Assembly (NCBI GenBank): GCA_023404955.1
Contig: JAEXZY010000095.1
Coordinates: 1 to 43,937, forward strand
Source: Actinomycetes bacterium
GTDB lineage: Bacteria; Actinomycetota; Actinomycetes; Mycobacteriales; Mycobacteriaceae
Direction: 5' to 3'
Length of the DNA: 43,937 nt
How positions within the stretch are numbered: the first letter of the stretch is position 1; each line of letters begins with the position of its first letter. Positions 17,096-22,643 of the stretch are shown piece by piece. A program made the translations under genes and the position numbers. A model generated the notes under the pieces. The model did no database searches. It had not been told where the DNA came from and worked only from the letters and a program-made list of their open reading frames with translations.

Positions 17096-17757
17096 GCGCC
17101 CGAGCGTGCCTGCGCCTGGTCCATGCCGAGTGGGGTGGTCTCGCGCACCGCCTCGTCCCGGATCAGCCCGCGCAGTAGCGCCGTGCTGAACTCGACGGCG
17201 ATCTCCTGGGCGGTGCGGCGGCCGTGCGGGCGCAGCCAGCGGTAGGACCCCAGGGTCATCCCGATGTAGCCGAGCGCGAGCACATGGGAGTCGCAGTCGT
17301 AGAACTCGCCGCTGGCGATGCCCCGGTCGATGACGTCGCGCACGTGTTCGTAGACCTGTGTCTCTTTCTCCCGGATGTAGACCACCTGCTCCTCGGTGAA
17401 CCACTCGGTGATGTACGGGCCTTCTTGGAAATACACGGCGGCGCGTTCGATGTCGCTGGCTATCCCGACCAGCAGGCGCCGGGTGAAGTGGTAGATCGTC
17501 TCGCGTGCCGACGCCGAGGGATCGTCGTGGAGTGCATCGACGGTGAAGTCCGCGGCGCCCTTGTAGATGTCGTAGAGGATCAGCGCCTTGCTGGCGTAGT
17601 AGTGGTAGACCGTCGCCTTGTTCAGCCCGACCGCATCGGCGACGTCGTCCATCCGGGTGCCGTGGTAACCGCGTGCGGCGAACAGCCGGGTGGCGACGGC
17701 CAGCAACTCTTCGCGACGGGACATCCCGTTGCCCGACGGCGCAGCGGTCTCTGACAT
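17092..17757 (-). CDS. TetR-family transcriptional regulator, Rv0158-like
   Basis: 221-residue repressor. The N-terminal HTH (residues 12-60) reads MSRREELLAVATRLFAARGY, then MDDVADAVGLNKATVYHYYASK, a typical TetR recognition helix; the rest is a helical ligand/dimer domain with VYFQEGPYITEWF and GYIGMTLGSYRWLRPHG. The C-terminal organisation recalls KstR2-like regulators of lipid and acyl-CoA metabolism. It fits Rv0158, which lies next to pntB in M. tuberculosis, but here pntB is about 7.8 kb away. A long inverted repeat sits in its promoter, which suggests autoregulation. The ATG at 17757 follows a TAGAGT box by eight bases. Confidence 0.88.
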   Translation of the reverse strand: MSETAAPSGNGMSRREELLAVATRLFAARGYHGTRMDDVADAVGLNKATVYHYYASKALILYDIYKGAADFTVDALHDDPSASARETIYHFTRRLLVGIASDIERAAVYFQEGPYITEWFTEEQVVYIREKETQVYEHVRDVIDRGIASGEFYDCDSHVLALGYIGMTLGSYRWLRPHGRRTAQEIAVEFSTALLRGLIRDEAVRETTPLGMDQAQARSGA

Positions 17758-17765
17758 GGTGACTC

Positions 17766-17771
17766 ACTCTA
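17766..17771 (-). promoter_or_regulatory. -10 box TAGAGT, near-leaderless promoter of the TetR gene
   Basis: TAGAGT on the minus strand ends eight bases before the ATG at 17757, so the transcript would begin at or a base or two before the start codon. No Shine-Dalgarno sequence is present. The box is inside the outer arm of the inverted repeat at 17769-17819, so a bound repressor would cover it. Confidence 0.45.
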
Positions 17772-17819
17772 GAAGGGACCAACCGGTCCGTGCTCCACTA
17801 ACTGGTTGGTTCAGTCTAG
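17769..17819. promoter_or_regulatory. 51-bp interrupted inverted repeat, candidate operator of the TetR regulator
   Basis: Outer arms CTAGA / TCTAG and inner arms ACCAACCGGT (17778-17787) / ACTGGTTGGT (17801-17810; 9 of 10 complementary) flank a 13-bp centre. The left half also contains GGACC-aacc-GGTCC. The layout suggests two TetR dimers bound side by side between the regulator and the divergent small gene. Confidence 0.55.
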
Positions 17820-17852
17820 GTGGTTGCCCTGTGACCGCGGTCTCGTCCGGTC

Positions 17853-17858
17853 TAGACT
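17853..17858 (+). promoter_or_regulatory. -10 box TAGACT for the small gene
   Basis: TAGACT matches TANNNT and is preceded at a 16-bp spacing by GTGACC (17831-17836), a weak -35. The predicted start of transcription near 17865 gives a leader of about 34 nt with a good ribosome site before GTG 17899. Confidence 0.4.
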
Positions 17859-17898
17859 CGTCGTCAGCGTGCACGCCCAGGCCGACGGAGGTATTGCG

Positions 17899-18009
17899 GT
17901 GGACCCGAATCCCGATTACGACGCGAGCGACGAACTCGAGTACGGCTTCAACTGGTTCGCCTGGATCCTGCGCGGGGTGTACCCGCCACCGTCCTACCCG
18001 CCGGTCTAG
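17899..18009 (+). CDS. Small 36-residue acidic/aromatic protein
   Basis: A 36-codon gene with unusually clear signals: GGAGG at 17887-17891 sits seven bases before the GTG start, and a TAGACT promoter box lies upstream. The product starts with an acidic part (DPNPDYDASDELEYG) and continues with an aromatic, hydrophobic part (FNWFAWILRGVY) and a Pro/Tyr tail (PPPSYPPV). It has no Cys. The aromatic segment could bind a membrane or a partner protein; the function is unknown. M. tuberculosis has a small gene, Rv0157A, next to Rv0158, and this may be its counterpart. An in-frame GTG at 17869 would add 10 residues but has no ribosome site. Its TAG overlaps the stop of the convergent zinc-ribbon gene. 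Confidence 0.65.
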   Translation: MDPNPDYDASDELEYGFNWFAWILRGVYPPPSYPPV

Positions 18010-18371
18010 TCCGCTGCCACCATTCGCCCGAACCGCCCTTTAGGCGCCAGCTTGGGCGCCAAGGTGCGGCTGCGTCGCACCATTTCGTCCAGTTCGGCCC
18101 GGCTCCACAGCACCGCGGCGGACACATGTCCCCGAATTTCGGCGGCCCAGTCTCTCGGCGGCACCGGTTCGCGGTCCGGTGGCCACAGCAGCGGACGCTC
18201 CACGCGCACCAGCTCGGCTCCGGGCTTCGGCCAGATGTCCTCTTCGTAGCGGTCGCCGCACTTGCGGCACCGCACCTCGTACCGCATTCCGTGCGGCGCG
18301 GATTCGATGAAGACGTAATCGGCCATCGACACGCACCGCGGGCATCTCGCCAGACCCCGCTCCACCACCAT
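18006..18371 (-). CDS. Hypothetical zinc-ribbon protein
   Basis: 121 residues. A CPRC motif (residues 10-13) and a CRKC motif (residues 35-38) form a likely four-Cys zinc ribbon; between them lies the beta-rich segment ADYVFIESAPHGMRYEV. The rest is basic/acidic mixed (YEEDIWPKPGAELVRVERPLLWPP) with a helix RAELDEMVRRSRTLAP. No enzyme motif is visible. I chose ATG 18371 because it keeps both Cys pairs; the internal ATG at residue 16 would lose the first pair. No strong ribosome site. Upstream lies the mosaic repeat, so this gene is probably transcribed on its own or by read-through from the ABC operon. Confidence 0.6.
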   Translation of the reverse strand: MVVERGLARCPRCVSMADYVFIESAPHGMRYEVRCRKCGDRYEEDIWPKPGAELVRVERPLLWPPDREPVPPRDWAAEIRGHVSAAVLWSRAELDEMVRRSRTLAPKLAPKGRFGRMVAAD

Positions 18372-18455
18372 GCTCACGCCGATATCGTGCGGCTCGGAGC
18401 CCAGCGGGCGCACCGGTCCGGTCGATGTCGATGCGGGATCGGTGCCGTTTCGAGA

Positions 18456-18496
18456 CCGGCGGACGACGATCAAGCGGCGAGGGACGAGCCGCGTTG
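18456..18496. repeat. 41-bp intergenic repeat, copy 1
   Basis: A 41-bp block beginning CCGGCGGACGACGATC and ending GAGCCGCGTTG is repeated without change at 18540-18580. Here it is followed by a 27-nt insert and then by an 18-bp shared tail (18524-18541). It lies between the zinc-ribbon gene and the ABC operon end. Confidence 0.85.
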
Positions 18497-18523
18497 TGGG
18501 GGCACCTCCCGCTTGCGGGGGAG
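18497..18523. repeat. 27-nt hairpin-forming insert inside repeat copy 1
   Basis: This segment separates the 41-bp block from its tail only in copy 1. It contains CTCCCGC-TT-GCGGGGGAG, able to form a GC-rich hairpin with a one-base bulge, and may be a small mobile or structural module. Confidence 0.5.
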
Positions 18524-18539
18524 AGTCCGCCCGAACAAC

Positions 18540-18580
18540 CCGGCGGACGACGATCAAGCGGCGAGGGACGAGCCGCGTTG
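18540..18580. repeat. 41-bp intergenic repeat, copy 2
   Basis: Identical over 41 bp to 18456-18496. In this copy only 3 nt separate the block from the shared tail AGTCCGCCCGAACAACCC (18584-18601; also at 18524-18541). The element ends just before the stop of the ABC ATPase gene, so it would be in that transcript's 3' end. Confidence 0.85.
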
Positions 18581-18609
18581 AGAAGTCCGCCCGAACAACC
18601 CCGCGGACG

Positions 18610-19389
18610 TCAGGCAGCGGCGGCTTTGACCGCCCGGCCGACCTCGGCCCGCAGCCGGCCGTACTCCGGCGATCGCCGCAGCTCGTCGGGATCGACTCCC
18701 GAGCGCGGGAGGTCCACCGGGATGTCGAGAGCCACCTGCCCGGGTCGGCGGCTGAGCACAATGATCCGTGAGCCCAGGAATGCCGCCTCGTCGGCGCTGT
18801 GCGTGACGAACACCGTGGTGCGACCGGATTCGGCGCTCACCGCGCGCACGTCCTCTTGCAGCCGCTCCCGCGTCAGCGCGTCCAACGCGGCGAAGGGCTC
18901 GTCGAGCAGGAACAGCGGCGTCTCGGCGGCGAGCGCCCGGGCGATCGCGACGCGCTGCTGCTGTCCGCCGCTGATCTCCCAGATGCGCCGATGTGCCATG
19001 CCGGAGAGCCCCACTCGGTCGAGCAGTTGTTCGCGCCGCTCAGTGCGTCGCTCGCGGGGCACCTTGGCGTAGGTCAGCGCCAGATCAACGTTGCCGCCGA
19101 CCGTCCGCCAGGGGAACAGCCGCGGCTGCTGGAACACCACGCCCGCGCTCACGCCGGGAGTCGGTGGCACGCCGCCGATCTCGACCGAGCCCTGGGTCGG
19201 CGACTCGAAGCCGGCGAGCAGCCGCAGCAGCGTGGACTTGCCACACCCCGATGCGCCGACGAGCACCAGGAAGGAGCCGGGTTCGATGGTCAGGTCCACC
19301 GGGCCGACCGCAGTCACCGCGTTGCGCCCACTGCCGTACCGGTGCGAGACCGCGTTGACCCGGATTGCCGTGTCAGTGGTGGCGGTCAT
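18610..19389 (-). CDS. ABC transporter ATP-binding protein, sulfonate/taurine/nitrate type (SsuB/TauB-like)
   Basis: 259-residue ATPase. Walker A GASGCGKST (residues 45-53), Q-loop FQQPRLFPW (Gln 88), signature ISGGQQQRVAIARAL (139-152), Walker B LFLLDEP (159-165) and the switch His in FVTHS (197) are all intact. The short D-loop FAALDALTRERLQ and overall length match SsuB/TauB. It would power import of an organic sulfur compound or similar oxyanion with the two genes upstream. Start ATG 19389 overlaps the binding-protein stop by 4 nt (ATGA). It is the last gene of the operon and is followed by the mosaic repeat. Confidence 0.9.
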   Translation of the reverse strand: MTATTDTAIRVNAVSHRYGSGRNAVTAVGPVDLTIEPGSFLVLVGASGCGKSTLLRLLAGFESPTQGSVEIGGVPPTPGVSAGVVFQQPRLFPWRTVGGNVDLALTYAKVPRERRTERREQLLDRVGLSGMAHRRIWEISGGQQQRVAIARALAAETPLFLLDEPFAALDALTRERLQEDVRAVSAESGRTTVFVTHSADEAAFLGSRIIVLSRRPGQVALDIPVDLPRSGVDPDELRRSPEYGRLRAEVGRAVKAAAA

Positions 19390-20423
19390 GGAGCGAGAAC
19401 ATCCGGCAGACCTTTGGTGTAGATCGCATCCTGGAAGGTCTGCAGGCTCGCCGCCGACGGGATCTGCTTCTGCTCGGCCAGGAACTGCGACGCGCTCTGC
19501 AGGTTCACCGCGATGTTGCCCGGTTTGCCCTCTGCGCCAAGCCATTCCGGCGACGCAACCTGCTGGGGCGTCAGGTACACGCCCTGCTTGAGCTGCCCGG
19601 CAACCGCATCGGGGGTCAGCCCGATCTCGGCGGCGATCGCCGTGGCGGCCGCCTGGGGATCGCTCTGGATCAACGACAGCGCACGCGCCTCCTGCTGACG
19701 CCAGACGTCGACGACGTCCGAGTGCTTGGCTGCGAAATCGTCGGAGACAGCGCCGAGGTCCAGGGTCGGCTTCCCGTCCTTGGCCAGCTGGCGGCTGGTG
19801 ATCAGGTCCTTGCCGGTCTTGCGCAACTCGTCCAGCGTCGGCAGCCAGGTGTAGGCCGCGTCGATGTCCCCGCGCTCCCAGGCCGCGAGGATGGCCTGCG
19901 GTTGCAGGTCGACGAGCTGAACGTCGTTGGGCGACAACCCGTTCTGATTCAATGCTGCGAGCAGGCTGTAGTGCGCGGTGGACGCGAACGGCGTGCCGAT
20001 GCGCTTGCCCCTCAGCTGTGCGATCGTGTCGACGCCGCTGCCGTTGCGGGCGACAAGCGCCTCGTTGTCACCGGCCACGTCGAGCACGAACGCCACCTTG
20101 TAGGAGATGTTGAGCGGAGCCGAGAGGCCGCGCGCCACCGGGCTCGACCCCAGCGCGCCGAAATCGAGTTCCTTGGCGATGAACGCGGTGTTGACGTCGG
20201 CGCCGGAGTCGAACTTCGTCCACTTGATGTTGTAGTCGGGCAGCGCGTCCTCGAGCCAGCGCTTGTTCTTGACGATCAGGTCACCGCTGGGGAAGGCCTG
20301 GTAGCCGATGCGGATCGTCTCCTTGGACGCATCCTGCCCGCTGTTGCCGACCGAGCAGCCGCTCAGCGTCAGCACCGAGATCAGTGCCGTGATCAGCACG
20401 GCCAATGACCATTTCAGCTTCAT
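19386..20423 (-). CDS. ABC transporter substrate-binding lipoprotein (SsuA/TauA-like)
   Basis: 345-residue periplasmic binding protein of the NMT1/SsuA type. A lipoprotein signal ends in LSGC with the lipidated Cys at residue 23. The mature protein begins with ETIRIGYQAFPSGDLIVKNKRWLEDALPDYNIKWTKF (in parts), then DVNTAFIAKELDFGALGSSPVARG, the family pattern in which the ligand site is built from FDSGAD and GSSP segments; later QLRGKRIGTPFASTAHYSLLAAL and AWERGDIDAAYTWLPTL. The ligand is probably taurine, an alkanesulfonate or a related compound, but sequence alone cannot separate these. Start ATG 20423 overlaps the permease stop by 4 nt. Confidence 0.9.
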   Translation of the reverse strand: MKLKWSLAVLITALISVLTLSGCSVGNSGQDASKETIRIGYQAFPSGDLIVKNKRWLEDALPDYNIKWTKFDSGADVNTAFIAKELDFGALGSSPVARGLSAPLNISYKVAFVLDVAGDNEALVARNGSGVDTIAQLRGKRIGTPFASTAHYSLLAALNQNGLSPNDVQLVDLQPQAILAAWERGDIDAAYTWLPTLDELRKTGKDLITSRQLAKDGKPTLDLGAVSDDFAAKHSDVVDVWRQQEARALSLIQSDPQAAATAIAAEIGLTPDAVAGQLKQGVYLTPQQVASPEWLGAEGKPGNIAVNLQSASQFLAEQKQIPSAASLQTFQDAIYTKGLPDVLAP

Positions 20424-21289
20424 ACTTTTCCTCTCCAGGGGACCGCGCGCCGCTCCAGGGCGCGCAGAAGACCGTCGATGACCAGACCCGAGAAGCCGAT
20501 CGCGAAGATGCCGACCAGCACGACGGGGGTGTTGTTGTAGTTGCTCGCGTCTTTGACCAGGCCGCCGATTCCGGGGATGCCGTTGAACAGCTCCGCGGCG
20601 ACGACCGACGAGTAGGCCATCCCGACGGCCAGCCGGATACCGGTGAACGTCTCGGGCAGCGCCGACGGGATGACGACGTCGCGGATCACCTGCCGCCGTG
20701 TCGCGCCGAGGGCGCGGGCGGCTTCCTGCAGTGCGACGGGCGCGGCGACGACGGCGGCCGTGGTGGCCACCGCAGCCGGTGGTAGGGCAGCCAGTGCCAG
20801 CAGCGTGATCTTGGGTGCCTCGTCGATGCCGAGCCAGATGATCAGCAGAAAGAAGTAGGCCAGCGGCGGCAGCGCACGCAGGAACGTCAGCCACGGTTCC
20901 AGCACGGAGCGCAGCCAGCTCACCGAGCCCATCAGCAACCCGAGCGCGACACCGAGCGCCACGCCGATCACGACGCCGGCGAGCACCCGGCGCAGGGTCA
21001 TGTAGAGGTGCTCCCACAGCAGGTATCCGGCGTACCCGCGGGTGCCGTCGTGCGTGGTGGAGACGTCGAGGAACGCGCGCCACACCGTGGCGGGGTAGGG
21101 CACGAACGTCTGGTTCCAGATGCCGCTGGCCGCGGCGAGCTGCCACACCACGCCGAAGACGACGACGGAGAGCAGCGGCAGCGCGGCCCGGGTCAGCCGG
21201 GAACGCCACCGACTGCCGCCTGGGCGCGCATCAACGACCGGGGTCGCGGTCTCGGCGCCCTCGGGCGTGATGTCGACGAAAACAGACAC
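20420..21289 (-). CDS. ABC transporter permease, sulfonate/taurine type (SsuC/TauC-like)
   Basis: 289-residue permease of the BPD_transp_1 family. About six membrane helices: residues 36-55 (LPLLSVVVFGVVWQLA), 100-125, 130-150, 155-180, 215-240, 255-280. The cytoplasmic EAA loop that meets the ATPase is AARALGATRRQVIRDVVIPSALPETFTGIRLAVG (about residues 188-221, in parts). The GTG start at 21289 is only 3 nt from a perfect 28-bp inverted repeat (21293-21320), so its ribosome site would lie in a hairpin; an alternative start further downstream is possible. First gene of the ABC trio, 66 nt after the alcohol dehydrogenase. Confidence 0.88.
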   Translation of the reverse strand: MSVFVDITPEGAETATPVVDARPGGSRWRSRLTRAALPLLSVVVFGVVWQLAAASGIWNQTFVPYPATVWRAFLDVSTTHDGTRGYAGYLLWEHLYMTLRRVLAGVVIGVALGVALGLLMGSVSWLRSVLEPWLTFLRALPPLAYFFLLIIWLGIDEAPKITLLALAALPPAAVATTAAVVAAPVALQEAARALGATRRQVIRDVVIPSALPETFTGIRLAVGMAYSSVVAAELFNGIPGIGGLVKDASNYNNTPVVLVGIFAIGFSGLVIDGLLRALERRAVPWRGKV

Positions 21290-21292
21290 CGG

Positions 21293-21320
21293 CAGATGCT
21301 GACGGACACGTCAGCATCTG
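21293..21320. promoter_or_regulatory. Perfect 28-bp inverted repeat before the ABC permease
   Basis: Arms CAGATGCTGACG (21293-21304) and CGTCAGCATCTG (21309-21320) are exact reverse complements around a 4-nt loop. There is no following T-run, so a standard terminator is unlikely. It could be a protein operator or an mRNA hairpin covering the permease ribosome site. Confidence 0.7.
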
Positions 21321-21355
21321 AGAAGCCCTGAGCTCAGCGCGAATTTAAGTGCTGC

Positions 21356-22444
21356 TCACCAGGTGAGGACGGGTTTGACGACGTCGCCGCGGTGTTGTGC
21401 GGCCAGCGCGTCATTGACGTCCGTGTGCGGGAACGCGGTGACCAGCCGGTCGATCGGCAGCCGGCCCTGGGCATGGAGTTCGAGCAGCTGGGGGATGAAC
21501 GTGGCGGGAACCGAATCACCCTCGAGGCAGCCGTGCACCGTCTTACCGCGCAGCACGAGGTCCCCCAGATCGATCGCGGGGACCCCGGCGCCCAATCCGA
21601 CGGCCACCGCCGACCCTCCGACCGCCAGCGCGGCAACCGCGTCGGCGAGGACGTCGGGCCGGCCGGTGGTGTCCAGAGCGTGGTCGGCGCCGCCGCCGGT
21701 GAGGTCGCGCAGCGCGCGGACGACGTCGTCGCCGGGCGCCAGGCTGGCGTGGGCTCCGAGGCTTTCGGCAAGTGCGCGTCGGTGCGGGGACGGTTCGACC
21801 ACCACCACGGTCTGCGCATCCGCGGCCAGGGCGGCGAGGACCCCCGCCAAACCGACTGCACCACCGCCGAACACGACCACAGCGCTGCCCGGGCGGGGTC
21901 GCATCAGGTTCAGGACGGCGCCGGCCCCGGTCTGGAACCCGCACCCGAGCGGCGCCGCCACCACGGGATCGACATCGGTGCCGACGACCACGGTGTTGTC
22001 GGGCGTGGTCAGCGCGAAACCCGCGAGGCTGGACTGGCCGAAGAAGCCGTCGAGCACACGCGTGTCACCTGCGGTCACTCGCGCAGAGCCATCAGAGCGT
22101 TGGCCGAAACCGTTGAGGCGCAACGCATCACGACAGTACGCCGGCCGCCCTGCGACACAGTTGCGGCAGCGGCCACAGGACCGGAACGTCAGGACCACCC
22201 GGTCACCCGGCCGCACCGTGTCGACCGTCTCGCCCACGGCCTCGACGATGCCGGCGCCTTCGTGACCGAGCAGGATCGGCCGATCTGCCGCTCCGGCAGC
22301 GCGATTGACCAGATCGGTGTGACAGATACCCGACGCTTCGATGCGCACCAGGATCTCGTCTGCTCGGGGTTCGTCGACGAGGACCTCGGTCAGGACGAAG
22401 GGATCGGCCGGGTCGTAGGACAGCGCCGCGGTGGTCGTCGGCAT
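21356..22444 (-). CDS. Zinc-dependent alcohol dehydrogenase (AdhE1/aryl-alcohol dehydrogenase-like)
   Basis: 362-residue medium-chain dehydrogenase. The catalytic zinc ligands are in GICHTDLV (Cys) and GHEGAGIVEAVGE (His-Glu), and the structural zinc site is CGRCRNCVAGRPAYC, with all four Cys present. The NAD site is VVFGGGAVGLAGVLAALAA. Later GCGFQTGAGAVLN carries the third zinc-ligand Cys typical of class III/aryl-alcohol enzymes. M. tuberculosis has adhE1 (Rv0162c) in this neighbourhood and this is a plausible counterpart; substrate unknown. ATG 22444 gives the family-like N-terminus. Divergent from pntA across a 199-bp gap with a large G/C-tract palindrome; may lead the ABC operon. Confidence 0.88.
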   Translation of the reverse strand: MPTTTAALSYDPADPFVLTEVLVDEPRADEILVRIEASGICHTDLVNRAAGAADRPILLGHEGAGIVEAVGETVDTVRPGDRVVLTFRSCGRCRNCVAGRPAYCRDALRLNGFGQRSDGSARVTAGDTRVLDGFFGQSSLAGFALTTPDNTVVVGTDVDPVVAAPLGCGFQTGAGAVLNLMRPRPGSAVVVFGGGAVGLAGVLAALAADAQTVVVVEPSPHRRALAESLGAHASLAPGDDVVRALRDLTGGGADHALDTTGRPDVLADAVAALAVGGSAVAVGLGAGVPAIDLGDLVLRGKTVHGCLEGDSVPATFIPQLLELHAQGRLPIDRLVTAFPHTDVNDALAAQHRGDVVKPVLTW

Positions 22445-22498
22445 CAGAACATCGGCCGTCGAACAGCGGAAACAGGGGCGTGGCGGATCACTGCGCGA

Positions 22499-22535
22499 GG
22501 GTATCCCCCGCCCCTCCCCCGTCCGGGGGATACCC
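22499..22535. promoter_or_regulatory. G/C-tract palindrome between adh and pntA
   Basis: GGGTATCCCCCG (22499-22510) pairs exactly with CGGGGGATACCC (22524-22535) across 13 nt. The right arm can also pair with an inner copy of CCCCCG (22516-22521), giving a tight palindrome with a 2-nt spacer. It lies 55 bp before adh and about 110 bp before pntA. C/G-tract palindromes flanked by TA are typical of CsoR/FrmR-type operators. Confidence 0.5.
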
Positions 22536-22544
22536 CGCATCGGG

Positions 22545-22575
22545 TTGTGAGCAGCGCGGGGAGTCTCTTTACACT
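22545..22575 (+). promoter_or_regulatory. Candidate pntA promoter (TTGTGA - 19 bp - TACACT)
   Basis: TTGTGA at 22545-22550 and TACACT at 22570-22575 resemble sigma-A -35 and -10 boxes with a slightly long spacer. Transcription would start near 22582, giving a leader of about 60 nt before ATG 22644. The G/C-tract palindrome ends 9 bp upstream. Confidence 0.5.
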
Positions 22576-22643
22576 GTCATCCCAATGTCCAGCGACGTGC
22601 CATCGGCGGCACGGTGCGCGAAGCCTAGATCGGATCGACATCG

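Noticed and set aside
18456..18601. CRISPR array
   Set aside because: Only two copies of the 41-bp block, with the spacers sharing sequence, and no cas genes in the window.
21293..21320. Intrinsic terminator after the alcohol dehydrogenase
   Set aside because: The hairpin is perfect but has no T-run, and it lies 3 nt before the permease start on the same strand.
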